Below are positions 24,787-33,433 of a stretch of 64,000 nucleotides of DNA, piece by piece. The DNA comes from NP936 sp002726085 (GTDB taxonomy: Bacteria; Acidobacteriota; Vicinamibacteria; Vicinamibacterales; UBA8438): contig DASCQF010000110.1 of NCBI GenBank assembly GCA_036012905.1, positions 10,457 to 74,456 of the forward strand, read 5' to 3'. The notes beneath the pieces were generated by a model. That model made no database searches, was not told where the DNA came from, and was given only the letters and a program-made list of their open reading frames with translations. The position numbers were made by a program, and so were the translations under genes. Each line of letters starts with the position of its first letter. Position 1 is the stretch's first letter.

Positions 24787-25554
24787 GTGCGTACCTTTGG
24801 TTACTACGCCATCGCCCTGCAGTCGCAGGCGCTTGGCGCGTCGGGAGAAGGTGTGGGTGGAGACGTCCTGGCATTGGTTGCGGCCGCGTCGCCGCTTCAA
24901 AAGGGAGTCCTCCTCATCCTCGCTCTCTTTTCAATCTCTTCGTGGGGCGTTGTCTTCCTCAAGCTGTGGCAGTTCCGCCGGCTCGAGCAACAGACGTCGA
25001 GTTTTCTCGATATCTTCAGACGCAGCACGAAGTTTTCTGAGGTGCAGCCGGTCTGCCGATCGCTGACTCACAGTCCGCTGGTCGGTGTGTTCCAGGCCGG
25101 ATACGCCGAGCTCAACACACAGCTGCGTCAGGGGGATGCGGCGCCGGACTCAGCCGGACGACCATCCACCGCCATCGGTCGTCCAACATTACGAAGCTTC
25201 GACGCGCTGGATCGGGCGCTGCTTCGAGCGGCCGCCGTGGAGATCAACAAGTTGGAGCAACGGGTGCACCTGCTCGCGACGACCGCGAGCATCACGCCGT
25301 TCATCGGGCTGTTCGGCACCGTGATGGGCATCATGGCCGCATTCACTGGCATTGCCGAGACTGGATCGACGAATCTGGGTATCGTGGCGCAGCCCATTGC
25401 CGAAGCGCTCATCGCGACGGCGGCCGGTCTGGCGGCGGCGATTCCGGCCGTGTACTTCTACAATTACCTGACGCACAAGGTGAAGATCTACATGTCGACG
25501 ATGGAGGACTTTTCGATGGAGTTTCTGAACATCGCCGAACGGAACTTTACCTAG
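24787..25554 (+). CDS. tolQ: TolQ/ExbB-family proton channel protein
   Basis: 255 residues from the GTG at 24787, with GGAGGG 6-8 nt upstream and a promoter before it. Inner-membrane component of the proton-driven Tol complex that keeps the outer membrane attached during division. Three membrane segments are visible: about 35-58 (S-P-L-Q-K-G-V-L-L-I-L-A-L-F-S-I), about 165-190 (with T-P-F-I-G-L-F-G-T-V-M-G-I-M) and about 205-230 (A-L-I-A-T-A-A-G-L-A-A-A-I-P). The last two carry the MotA/TolQ/ExbB signature. It is first in tolQ-tolR-tolA-tolB-pal-cpoB, which identifies it as TolQ rather than ExbB or MotA. Confidence 0.92.
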   Translation: MRTFGYYAIALQSQALGASGEGVGGDVLALVAAASPLQKGVLLILALFSISSWGVVFLKLWQFRRLEQQTSSFLDIFRRSTKFSEVQPVCRSLTHSPLVGVFQAGYAELNTQLRQGDAAPDSAGRPSTAIGRPTLRSFDALDRALLRAAAVEINKLEQRVHLLATTASITPFIGLFGTVMGIMAAFTGIAETGSTNLGIVAQPIAEALIATAAGLAAAIPAVYFYNYLTHKVKIYMSTMEDFSMEFLNIAERNFT

Positions 25555-25588
25555 CGACGGGGACGTCTACCAGAGAAACGGGTCGGGT

Positions 25589-26062
25589 ATGCCCAAGATT
25601 CAGGAACATGGCGCGGGAGGGACGCACGGAGGACGGCGCGGTCGGATGCCGCGGCACGCGTCGACGTCGCTGTCCGAGATCAACGTCGTGCCACTGGTCG
25701 ACGTCATGCTCGTGCTGTTGATTATCTTCATGGTCGCGGCGCCGATGATGCAGCGTGGGCTCGACGTGACTCTGCCGGTCGCGCGCCGTGCGGAGCAGAT
25801 CACCGCCGAGCGCCTCTTCGTGACAATCCCGGTGTCGTTTCGCGACGACCGCATCGTTCAGGTCGGCGACGATCAGGTGCGGGTGGAGCTTCTGGTCGAA
25901 CGGATGCGGGAAGAACTGGTCGACCAAGCCGACAAGGAAGTGTTCGTGCGTGGTGATGAGGCGATCACCTACCAGGAGTTGATGACGGTCCTCGATGAGT
26001 TGTTGGAGGGCGGCATATCAAACATCGGTCTCGTGAGCGCCGACCTTCCGCTCGAGCGCTGA
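25589..26062 (+). CDS. tolR: TolR/ExbD-family protein
   Basis: 157 residues. The short cytoplasmic N terminus ends S-E-I-N-V-V-P-L-V-D, followed by one membrane helix (V-M-L-V-L-L-I-I-F-M-V-A). The Asp in P-L-V-D-V-M is the conserved protonatable residue of TolR/ExbD. The periplasmic domain (about 55-157) has the usual D-G-x-Y-like fold, ending V-D-E-L-L-E-G-G-I. It couples the TolQ proton channel to TolA. It lies 34 nt after tolQ and 1 nt before the next start. Confidence 0.92.
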   Translation: MPKIQEHGAGGTHGGRRGRMPRHASTSLSEINVVPLVDVMLVLLIIFMVAAPMMQRGLDVTLPVARRAEQITAERLFVTIPVSFRDDRIVQVGDDQVRVELLVERMREELVDQADKEVFVRGDEAITYQELMTVLDELLEGGISNIGLVSADLPLER

Positions 26063-26063
26063 G

Positions 26064-26855
26064 ATGAAGTCGACCACCGACATCCTCCGTGAGCGTGCTG
26101 CGGATGACGACAGCCCAGCGCGAACCTACGCCATCTCGCTGGCCGGGCACGTGGTCGTCATCGCTGCCATCATGTTCTGGCCCGCCGGGTTCCTCTCTAG
26201 TCCGAGCAACGAAGTGATGGCGGACGTCATGACCATCAGTCTGGGCGGACCGGCCGGTCCGAGTCAGGGCGGGCAGACGGCGCTGGCATCGCGACCTGTA
26301 CAGGAGTTGCTGCCGCTCATCGAGGCAAGCGAACCCCAATGGGTGCAGCCGCCCGCTCCGGCGCCGCCCGACATGACCATCCCCACGCCCGACGCGCCGC
26401 GACGGCCGGAGGCCGACGTGCCTGTGGAGTCGGCGCCGGACGAGGCCAGGGGACGCACGCCGACCCGCGGACCGGAATTGCGCCCGGAGGGGAACGCCCT
26501 AGCGGAAACCGGTGCCCGGGGCGAAGGGCTGGGGTTGTCGGCTGGCGGGCTCGGGTCGGGCGGACTTCTCGAGGTCGGCAACTTCTGCTGCCCCGAGTAT
26601 CTCGGTACGATGATCGAGCTGATACGACAACGGTGGAACCAACGGCAGGCGGTTCCCGGCGAAGTGATGATGAAGTTCACGATTCAGCGAGATGGCTCGA
26701 TCACCGACATCGAGCGCGAGACCACGAGTGGTTATCTGGCACTCGACCAGAGCGCCCAGCGCGCGCTGCTGTTGACGAGTAGTCTGCCGCCGCTACCAAC
26801 CCGCTTTTCGGAAGACCACCTGATCGTCCATCTCAAGTTTGAATACCATCCATAA
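26064..26855 (+). CDS. tolA: TolA-equivalent protein with TonB-like C-terminal domain
   Basis: 263 residues; the ATG at 26064 comes directly after the tolR stop. A cytoplasmic N terminus (1-23) precedes one anchor helix (about 24-44). A Pro/Ala/Glu-rich linker (about 80-165) spans the periplasm, and a C-terminal TonB/TolA-type domain (about 175-263) contains Q-R-W-N-Q-R near 192 and M-K-F-T-I-Q-R-D-G-S-I near 208. The position between tolR and tolB indicates the TolA role: transmitting the TolQR motor to TolB-Pal. The linker is Pro-rich rather than the long Ala/Lys helix of E. coli TolA, and the protein is shorter, so orthology rests on domain order and context. Confidence 0.8.
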   Translation: MKSTTDILRERAADDDSPARTYAISLAGHVVVIAAIMFWPAGFLSSPSNEVMADVMTISLGGPAGPSQGGQTALASRPVQELLPLIEASEPQWVQPPAPAPPDMTIPTPDAPRRPEADVPVESAPDEARGRTPTRGPELRPEGNALAETGARGEGLGLSAGGLGSGGLLEVGNFCCPEYLGTMIELIRQRWNQRQAVPGEVMMKFTIQRDGSITDIERETTSGYLALDQSAQRALLLTSSLPPLPTRFSEDHLIVHLKFEYHP

Positions 26856-26866
26856 GCCAGAAGCAC

Positions 26867-28261
26867 ATGATGACCTCCATCTCACGTTATACGCACGTGG
26901 CGGCCAGCGTCGCCGGTCTGGCGGTCCTGCTGGCGACCACGGGTCAGGCGCAACAGCCTCCTGAACGTGACCAGACGCGTCAACCCGACGAGCTCGAATT
27001 GATCATCGGCGACCGGATCGGCACCCAGCCCAGCTTCGCGGTGCCCGACTGTTTGGCCCTCACACCGGACGAGTCGACCGCCGAAGCGGCCCGCACCATC
27101 GCCCAGGTGCTCTGGGACGATCTGGATTTCGAACGCGAAATTCGGATGATTCCGCGAGACGTCTATCGCACGATCCCGGTCGCCCGCTCGCTGATCGATC
27201 TCCCGTTCGACCGCTGGCGTGAGCTGGGGGCCGATGGCGTGATCAGCTGTACCGTCGAGGCGACGAGTGAGACCCAGATGGAGATCACCGTCCGGCTGTT
27301 TTCCATCCGCTCGCTCGAGTGGGCCTTCGGCGTGCAATATGAAGGGTCGAACCGCAACCCGAGGCTCTACGCGCATCAACTGTCGGATGAAATCCATCGG
27401 CACCAGCGTGGCCTGGAAGGTGTTGCCCGGACTCGCATCGCGTTCGTGAGCGATCGGGACAGCGAATCGGTGCTTGGCTTGGTCGAGAACCGGCAAGTGA
27501 AGGAGATTTACATCGCCGACTACGACGGTGCCAATACCAAGCGCGTCACGGTGTCTCGTGTCCTCAACACCACGCCGGCCTGGTCGCCCGACGGACGGTC
27601 CATCGGGTATACCTCCTGGCTCACCGGGTTCCCTGATGTCGTCGTGTCCCATCTCTACGAAGGGCGGATGACCCGACCGGCCGAGGGCAACATTGAGGAT
27701 CACAACTTCCTGCCGGCGTTCTCGCCCGACGGGAGCCGGATCGCGTTCATGTCGAACCGGAACGGGAACAACGACATCTACGTCGCCAACGTCGATGGCA
27801 CCGGCGATGTTGTTCAGATCACGAACCATCCGGCAATTGACTTCAGCCCGACCTGGTCCCCGAACGGACAGCAGATAGCCTTCGGCTCGGACCGCACCGG
27901 CTCGCCACAGATATACGTCGTAGGCGCCGACGGCACTGGGACACGGCGTCTGACTTACGAGACCTACTGCGACCGGCCGACCTGGTCGCCGGCGCCGTTC
28001 AACGAAATCGCCTTCTCGTCGAAGACTGGACCGGGACACGACATCAAGGTGATCGATCTCGCCACCGGCGATGTGCGCCAGCTGACCTTCGGACTCGGGT
28101 CAAACGAGAGTCCCAGTTATTCGCCCAACGGCCGGCACGTCGCGTTCAGCTCGACGCGCGGCAGCGGGCTGAAACAGATCTTCACGATCGGTCGCGATGG
28201 CAACGGGCTCCACCAAGTAACGTACACCGGCAACAACGAGATGCCGAGCTGGTCACGGTGA
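26867..28261 (+). CDS. tolB: Tol-Pal system beta-propeller protein TolB
   Basis: 464 residues; start at 26867 or the adjacent ATG at 26870. The signal peptide (about 1-28) ends T-G-Q-A-Q. The N-terminal alpha/beta domain (about 35-185) is followed by a six-bladed propeller of PD40 repeats from about 195, each with a W-S-P-D-G or F-S-P-D-G type turn and an I-A-F motif (for example F-S-P-D-G-S-R-I-A-F near 285 and W-S-P-N-G-Q-Q-I-A-F near 328). TolB is periplasmic and passes between Pal and TolA. It lies 11 nt after tolA. Confidence 0.94.
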   Translation: MMTSISRYTHVAASVAGLAVLLATTGQAQQPPERDQTRQPDELELIIGDRIGTQPSFAVPDCLALTPDESTAEAARTIAQVLWDDLDFEREIRMIPRDVYRTIPVARSLIDLPFDRWRELGADGVISCTVEATSETQMEITVRLFSIRSLEWAFGVQYEGSNRNPRLYAHQLSDEIHRHQRGLEGVARTRIAFVSDRDSESVLGLVENRQVKEIYIADYDGANTKRVTVSRVLNTTPAWSPDGRSIGYTSWLTGFPDVVVSHLYEGRMTRPAEGNIEDHNFLPAFSPDGSRIAFMSNRNGNNDIYVANVDGTGDVVQITNHPAIDFSPTWSPNGQQIAFGSDRTGSPQIYVVGADGTGTRRLTYETYCDRPTWSPAPFNEIAFSSKTGPGHDIKVIDLATGDVRQLTFGLGSNESPSYSPNGRHVAFSSTRGSGLKQIFTIGRDGNGLHQVTYTGNNEMPSWSR

Positions 28262-28310
28262 CGCACGCATGAGGTCGCCCGCTCACGCCAAACCACGAGA
28301 GGAACTGGGG

Positions 28311-28901
28311 ATGCGAGTTCGAGTCACGACGCATGGGATCGGGTACGTCGCACTGCTGCCGCTGACGTTGTGGCTGAATGCAGCCTGCGTGCGGCAACCG
28401 GCGCCTGTCACGCCGGAGACGTCTCCGCCCCCGCCGGCCTCGACGAGTACCACACCCCCGCCGGCAGCGACTCCTCCCCCGCCAGCGCCGCCACCAGTCG
28501 TGCCGACAGAGCTGTCTCCGGATGACGAATTCGCGTCACGCTCGCTCGAAGAGATCAACCGGGAATCGCCGCTCGAACCGGCTTACTTCCTGCTCGACAG
28601 TGCCGAGCTCGACGAGCGCGCACGGCGGGTGCTCGAGGCGAACGCCGAACTCTTGCAACGCTATCCGACCTGGGTGGTGACCATCGAGGGACACTGCGAC
28701 GAACGTGGCACGCCTGAATACAACCTGGGACTGGGCGAACGGCGGGCGCTGGCCGCGCAGCAGTACTTCATCGAGCTTGGATTCGACGCGGCCCGGCTGC
28801 GGACGGTCAGCTACGGGAAGGAGTTTCCGTTCGACCCCGGACACGACGACGCCGCGTGGGCGACGAACCGGCGAGCGCACTTCGTGATCACGTCGAAGTA
28901 G
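28311..28901 (+). CDS. pal: Peptidoglycan-associated lipoprotein Pal
   Basis: 196 residues from the ATG at 28311 with a GAGG-type ribosome-binding site; an ATG at 28269 adds only an unconserved basic stretch. The signal sequence ends W-L-N-A-A-C, giving a lipidated Cys near residue 26. A very Pro/Thr-rich linker follows (about 32-75), then the OmpA-like domain (about 95-196) with Y-F-L-L-D-S, G-H-C-D-E-R-G-T-x-E-Y-N and E-R-R-A-L-A-A, the residues that bind diaminopimelate in peptidoglycan. Pal anchors the outer membrane to the wall and is the partner of TolB, whose gene is directly upstream. Confidence 0.93.
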   Translation: MRVRVTTHGIGYVALLPLTLWLNAACVRQPAPVTPETSPPPPASTSTTPPPAATPPPPAPPPVVPTELSPDDEFASRSLEEINRESPLEPAYFLLDSAELDERARRVLEANAELLQRYPTWVVTIEGHCDERGTPEYNLGLGERRALAAQQYFIELGFDAARLRTVSYGKEFPFDPGHDDAAWATNRRAHFVITSK

Positions 28902-28984
28902 CGAGGCTCACCCTTGGCGCGGTAGGATAGAACGTGCCAGCAAGCTGAGTGTCCCGTGTCGGGACACCAGACAGAGGAAAGTTC

Positions 28985-29836
28985 ATGAGACGGCTGCTTG
29001 TTTCGCTCGTGCTCGGTTGGGCATGTGCGCTGTTCGTGGTTACCCCGGTTCGTGGAGCCGATCGCGAGCATCAACAGATGATGGCGGACATCCGCATGCT
29101 ACAAGAGCAGACGGTGCGTCTGAATCTGATGCTGGGCTCGCTCGACGAGACCCTGCAGACGCTGCTGACGAAGCTCGACATGCAGGCCGCCGACACCCGA
29201 CGGGCTTTTGCGGACCAGAAGCTCATTGTGGACAACGTGACCGGGGGCGTCCGGGTCGTGCGCGAGAAGGTCGATGAGACAAATGTGCGCGTCTCGTCGC
29301 TGGCGCAGGAAGTCGAGGCCTTGCGACTGGCGATTCCTCCGATGACGATGCCGGTGACGCAGCTGGCCGTGGACCCGGAGACGGGTCTGCCAACCGTCTC
29401 GTCGCCGGTCCCGGCGCCCAGCGCCGCCGTCGCCCCTGTCAACCCCGGCGTGCCGCCGCAGCGGATGTACGACACCGCTTGGGCCGACTACACCACCGGC
29501 CAGTGGGCGCTCTCGATTCAAGGCTTCGAGGCTTATATCAGCACGTTCCCTCGGTCCGAGCTGGCTGACGACGCCCAGTTCTTCATCGGTGAGAATCACT
29601 ACGCGAACGGCAAGTTCCGCGAGGCGGCCGACGCATACGAGCAGGTAGTGCTCGGGTACCCGGACGGCGACATCGTTGCCGAGGCGCTCTACAAGCGCGG
29701 TCTGGCGCTCCAGGGGCTGGGCGAACCAGAGCTCGCCCGGCAGGCGTTTGAGCGGGTGGTGCAGAACTATCCGGACGACAACATGGCGAATCTCGCCCAG
29801 CAGGCGCTCGATCGGCTCGATCAGGCACAACAGTAG
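28985..29836 (+). CDS. cpoB: Cell-division coordinator CpoB / YbgF-like TPR protein
   Basis: 283 residues from the ATG at 28985, preceded by AGAGGA. The signal peptide (about 1-24) ends V-R-G-A-D. Residues 27-110 form a coiled coil (heptads with M-A-D-I-R-M-L-Q-E-Q-T-V-R), followed by a Pro-rich linker and three TPR-like repeats (about 160-280) with A-D-Y-T-T-G-Q-W, D-D-A-Q-F-F-I-G-E and Y-K-R-G-L-A-L. This is the YbgF/CpoB architecture: a periplasmic protein that links Tol function with cell-wall synthesis at the septum. It is the last gene of the tol-pal operon. Confidence 0.88.
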   Translation: MRRLLVSLVLGWACALFVVTPVRGADREHQQMMADIRMLQEQTVRLNLMLGSLDETLQTLLTKLDMQAADTRRAFADQKLIVDNVTGGVRVVREKVDETNVRVSSLAQEVEALRLAIPPMTMPVTQLAVDPETGLPTVSSPVPAPSAAVAPVNPGVPPQRMYDTAWADYTTGQWALSIQGFEAYISTFPRSELADDAQFFIGENHYANGKFREAADAYEQVVLGYPDGDIVAEALYKRGLALQGLGEPELARQAFERVVQNYPDDNMANLAQQALDRLDQAQQ

Positions 29837-29883
29837 ACGCAGGCGCCGGGATAGACATCGTCGGTGCACAACCAGGAAACAGC

Positions 29884-30330
29884 ATGGGAACGGTCAATAA
29901 GGTCATTATCGTCGGCAACCTAGGGCGGGATGCGGAGATCCGCCGCACGCAAGGTGGCACGGCGGTCAGCACGCTCAGCCTCGCAACGACTGAGTCATGG
30001 ACCGACAAGTCGTCTGGCGAGCGGCAGGAGCGTACCGAGTGGCACCGTGTCGTGCTCTGGGGCAAGACGGCCGAGTCGCTCGAGCCGTATCTGCTCAAGG
30101 GGCGTCAGGTCTACGTCGAGGGAAAGCTCCAGACCCGCAAGTGGCAGGACCGAGACGGAAACGAAAAGTACACTACTGAGATCCGGTCGGATCGCATCGT
30201 GTTGCTCGGCGGTCGTGGTGGCGGTGGGGGCTCGGAAGGCGGCGACTACGGTTCGCGCGAGTCGTCTGCAACTTCAGGCGCGGCGGCGTCAGGTCCACCC
30301 GAGCTCACCGAGGACGACATCCCCTTCTGA
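29884..30330 (+). CDS. ssb: Single-stranded DNA-binding protein
   Basis: 148 residues. The OB-fold covers residues 1-110, starting M-G-T-V-N-K-V-I-I-V-G-N-L-G-R-D-A-E, with E-W-H-R-V-V-L-W-G-K-T-A near 52 and G-R-Q-V-Y-V-E-G-K-L near 75. A Gly/Ser-rich disordered tail ends in the acidic tip E-D-D-I-P-F, the docking site for DNA-repair and replication partners. It sits 47 nt after cpoB. The tandem repeat pair at 30.4 kb begins just after its stop. Confidence 0.96.
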   Translation: MGTVNKVIIVGNLGRDAEIRRTQGGTAVSTLSLATTESWTDKSSGERQERTEWHRVVLWGKTAESLEPYLLKGRQVYVEGKLQTRKWQDRDGNEKYTTEIRSDRIVLLGGRGGGGGSEGGDYGSRESSATSGAAASGPPELTEDDIPF

Positions 30331-30354
30331 GGTCGGCGAGCGAGGCGAACGCCT

Positions 30355-30540
30355 GGCGGCGTTGCTTCCTCGGTCACATGCGGCCAGCATGCTCCCTCGT
30401 TGCGCCTTGCCAGACGCCCGCCTCGCCCGGCGACCTTGAATCCGCACGGCCTGTCCCCGGCGTTGCTTCCTCGGTCACATGCGGCCAGCATGCTTCCTCG
30501 TTGCGCCTTGCTAGACGTCCGTCTTGGCCGGCGACCTTGG
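30355..30540. repeat. Two-copy tandem of a ~101-bp hairpin repeat
   Basis: Two copies start their core GTTGCTTCC at 30361 and 30462, 101 bp apart, and differ at few positions. Each core is a 53-bp unit with an inner hairpin CATGC-GGCCA-GCATG and partly complementary ends (CTGGC and GCCAG in the first copy). The same 53-bp core is found three times at 51.7-52.0 kb. The pair lies between the convergent ssb and rapZ genes. Confidence 0.85.
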
Positions 30541-30551
30541 GTCTGACGCGT

Positions 30552-31457
30552 CTATTCGACTGCGATGTCGCGATGTTTCATCCGCCATCGTACGCCGGAT
30601 ATGCTGGCGAGCCTGGTCTTCAATTGCTCGACCACCGCGACCGAGCGGTGACGTCCGCCGGTGCAGCCAATTCCGATGGTCAGGTAGCTCTTCCCTTCGG
30701 TGGTGTATTTCGGAACCAGGAACTTGAGCAATTCGGTCGTCATCTGCAGAAAGGGCCCGGTGGCGTCAGCCGCCACGACATAATCTCGCACTGCCGGGTC
30801 TTTGCCGGTGAGCGCGCGCAACCCGGTCACGAAATACGGGTTGGGCAGAAAGCGCACGTCGAAGAGCAGGTCCGATTCTGCGGGGATGCCGTACTTGTAG
30901 CCGAAGCTCAACAGCGTCACCGTCAGTCGCGTCTGCTTACCGTCGGCCTGCGAGAGCTCACGGAACGCACGACGCAGCTCGTGCACGGTGAGGTCCGACG
31001 TATCGAGCACCCGGTCCGCCATCTTCTTGATGCGGCGGAGCCGGGTCCGTTCGGCCAGAATCCCTTCGATGACCGACCCGGTCGGTGCCAGCGGATGAGG
31101 TCGACGGGTCTCGCTGAACCGTCGCAGTAACGCCGCATCCGACGCTTCCAAGAAGATCAGCGACGTCCCAAGATTTCGTCGTGCCCGCAGTGACTTGAGA
31201 ACAGCTGAGAAATGGTCGAGAAATGACCTGTCGCGGGCATCGACCACGACGGCGACCGCATCGTAGGTGGCGCCCTTTCCCAATGTCAGGTCCGCCAAGG
31301 TCGGGATCAGGACAGTGGGAAGATTGTCGACACAGAGGTAGCCGAGATCCTCCAGCGCCCGGATGGCCGCTGACTTGCCGGCACCGGACAGCCCGGTGAC
31401 TACCACGAACCGAGCCACGCGCTTCTGGTTCGATGTCTCCGAACGTCCGGCTGCCAT
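30552..31457 (-). CDS. rapZ: RNase adapter protein / nucleotide-binding protein RapZ
   Basis: 301 residues. The Walker A motif G-L-S-G-A-G-K-S is at 22-29; D-L-G-Y-L-C-V-D-N-L-P (about 36-46) and F-L-E-A-S-D-A-A-L-L-R-R-F-S-E-T-R-R-x-H-P-L are family landmarks. The C-terminal half has the highly conserved G-F-K/Y-x-G-I-P, D-V-R-F-L-P-N-P-Y and G-I-G-C-T-G-G-x-H-R-S-V motifs. In enterobacteria RapZ binds a small RNA and glucosamine-6-phosphate to control GlmS; in other phyla the role is less clear. It is the last gene of the rpoN-hpf-rapZ group. Confidence 0.93.
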   Translation of the reverse strand: MAAGRSETSNQKRVARFVVVTGLSGAGKSAAIRALEDLGYLCVDNLPTVLIPTLADLTLGKGATYDAVAVVVDARDRSFLDHFSAVLKSLRARRNLGTSLIFLEASDAALLRRFSETRRPHPLAPTGSVIEGILAERTRLRRIKKMADRVLDTSDLTVHELRRAFRELSQADGKQTRLTVTLLSFGYKYGIPAESDLLFDVRFLPNPYFVTGLRALTGKDPAVRDYVVAADATGPFLQMTTELLKFLVPKYTTEGKSYLTIGIGCTGGRHRSVAVVEQLKTRLASISGVRWRMKHRDIAVE

Positions 31458-31492
31458 CAGGGTCGCTTACAACCCTCTCTTGTCTATCGGCG

Positions 31493-31861
31493 TCAACCGG
31501 CGCTGGGCTCGCCGTCGCCATTGGGTCCGATATCGGGCACGAGGTCCGCTGGCGGTTCGGACTCACGCCGGCGCCCCTGCCACTTCCCCTTCAGCGTGTG
31601 TGCTTGGCGCATGACCTTCTCGACAGCGCCTCCGACCGCGGACGGCCAACTTGGCCCTTCCGCCAGCCCGTGGAGACGATGGTCTCCCCGCGCGTGCACC
31701 ACGAGCTCCGACACACAGAGTTGGTGCTCGGAGCCCAGTACCACGTTTGCCGACACGATGGCATCACCGAGCAGGCGTTCGAGAGGGAGGAGCCGTCGGT
31801 GAATCAGCTCGCGCAACTCGCTGGTGACCTCCATCTGCTTCCCCGTCACCGTACACTCCAT
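31493..31861 (-). CDS. hpf: Ribosome hibernation-promoting factor, HPF/RaiA family (short form)
   Basis: 122 residues. The N-terminal 95 residues have the S30AE-family layout: M-E-C-T-V-T-G-K-Q-M-E-V-T-S-E-L-R, then alternating beta strands with E-L-V-V-H-A and a helix ending V-E-K-V-M-R-Q-A-H-T-L-K-G-K. The C-terminal dimerisation domain of long HPF is absent; only a charged tail remains. Such factors bind idle ribosomes in stationary phase. The rpoN-hpf order is common in many bacteria, which supports the assignment. Confidence 0.82.
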   Translation of the reverse strand: MECTVTGKQMEVTSELRELIHRRLLPLERLLGDAIVSANVVLGSEHQLCVSELVVHARGDHRLHGLAEGPSWPSAVGGAVEKVMRQAHTLKGKWQGRRRESEPPADLVPDIGPNGDGEPSAG

Positions 31862-31949
31862 GCGTTCTGTGCCTCCATCTTGTGCCGCATGCAGGGCGGC
31901 GTTGCGAGCGCCTCTTGTAGTCAGGTCGCGTTCAGGATCCGGCCGTCAG

Positions 31950-33386
31950 CTAAAACAGCACCTTCCGCTGCGTCGACGTCGGAATCCTGAGCTCTTCCCG
32001 ATACTTCGCGATCGTGCGACGGGCGAGCACCAAGCCTTCATCCTGGAGGATCCGCACGATGCGAGAGTCGCTCAGCGGCTTCTCGGAGTCCTCCTCTTCG
32101 ATAATCTTGCGGATGCGTTGTTTGATCGTGACCGAGGAGACACTCTCGCCATACGCGCTGTTGATGCCACTGTGGAAGAAGTACTTCATCTCGAACACCC
32201 CTTGCGGGGTGTGCATGTACTTGTTGTTGACCACGCGGCTGACAGTGGACTCGTGCATGCCGATGTCGTTAGCGACATCGCGCAGCACGAGCGGACGGAG
32301 ATGTTCGATGCCGTGGTCGAGGAACTCCGTCTGGAACGCGATGATGCTGGTGACCACTTTGTGGATCGTCTTCTGCCGCTGGTCGACTGATTTAATGAGC
32401 CACAGAGCCGAGCGAAATTTCTCCTTCACATACGCTCTGGTCTCGTTGCTGTTCTCCGTCTTCTTGTCGAGCAGCCGACGATAGACCGGACTGATCCGAA
32501 GTTGTGGCATGCCGTCTTCGTTCAAGACCGCGACATACCGGTCCTCGACCTTCACCACGTGCACATCCGGAATCACGAACTGGGACGAGCTCGGGTTGAA
32601 TCGACTGCCCGGCTTCGGATCGAGCTGCCGGATGACCTCGATATGGTGCTTGAGGTCCTCGATCGACATGTCCAGTCGACGGGCGATTTCCTGTCCCTGA
32701 TGGTTCTGAAGGAGCTTCAGGTGCTCTCGAACGATGGTTTCGCTCGCCGTACCGCTCAGGCCGAGGTGATCGAGCTGCAGCAGCAGGCACTCCTGTAGCC
32801 CGCGCGCGGCAACTCCGATCGGGTCGAAGGCCTGAATAACCTGGAGCACGCGCTCGACCTCGTGGAGGGGCCAATTCCCCATTGCCGCAATTTCGTCGGC
32901 CGATGCCACGAGATACCCGTCATCGTCGACGTTGCCGATGATCGCCGAACCGATCTCACGCACCAGCGGGTCGTCATCCTTGGTCTGGATCGACAGCTGC
33001 CACATCAGATGATCGGCCAGAGAGCTTTGAGTCGAGAGCGTGTTCTCGATCGGGGGGAGCTCTTTGACCTCGCGGGGGGCACGCACGCGATACCCGTCGT
33101 CCAGGTAGTCGCCAAAGAAATACTCGTAGTCGGCGTCGTCCCAGGAGTCCTGCTTCTCCTTGTCGGCGGCCGGTTCCTCCGGTTTTTCCGCTTGGCTGGC
33201 AGCCGCCGGTTGCTGCAACTCCTCGGTCGGCACTTCCTCCAACATCGGGTTCTCGACGACTTCCTGGTTCAGCATGTCGACCAATTCAAGCGTCGTCATC
33301 GGCAGCAGCTTGATCGCTTGCTGCAGCGACGGCGTCAAGATCAACTTCTGTGACAGCCGCGTCTGGAGTCGTTGTTGAAGGGCCAT
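31950..33386 (-). CDS. rpoN: RNA polymerase sigma-54 factor
   Basis: 478 residues. Region I starts M-A-L-Q-Q-R-L-Q-T-R-L-S-Q-K-L with the Gln/Leu-rich activator-interacting segment (1-50). An acidic region II (about 60-110), the core-binding domain (about 120-300), a helix-turn-helix region (E-S-T-V-S-R-V-V-N-N-K-Y near 380) and the RpoN box A-R-R-T-I-A-K-Y-R-E (about 455-464) follow. Sigma-54 reads -24/-12 promoters and needs AAA+ activators. It sits 47 nt after lptB, the classic lptB-rpoN-hpf order. Confidence 0.95.
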   Translation of the reverse strand: MALQQRLQTRLSQKLILTPSLQQAIKLLPMTTLELVDMLNQEVVENPMLEEVPTEELQQPAAASQAEKPEEPAADKEKQDSWDDADYEYFFGDYLDDGYRVRAPREVKELPPIENTLSTQSSLADHLMWQLSIQTKDDDPLVREIGSAIIGNVDDDGYLVASADEIAAMGNWPLHEVERVLQVIQAFDPIGVAARGLQECLLLQLDHLGLSGTASETIVREHLKLLQNHQGQEIARRLDMSIEDLKHHIEVIRQLDPKPGSRFNPSSSQFVIPDVHVVKVEDRYVAVLNEDGMPQLRISPVYRRLLDKKTENSNETRAYVKEKFRSALWLIKSVDQRQKTIHKVVTSIIAFQTEFLDHGIEHLRPLVLRDVANDIGMHESTVSRVVNNKYMHTPQGVFEMKYFFHSGINSAYGESVSSVTIKQRIRKIIEEEDSEKPLSDSRIVRILQDEGLVLARRTIAKYREELRIPTSTQRKVLF

Positions 33387-33433
33387 GGCGTCAGTGGCGG
33401 CTCGGACTCTTGAGAGTCGAGCCTGTTCTGATC

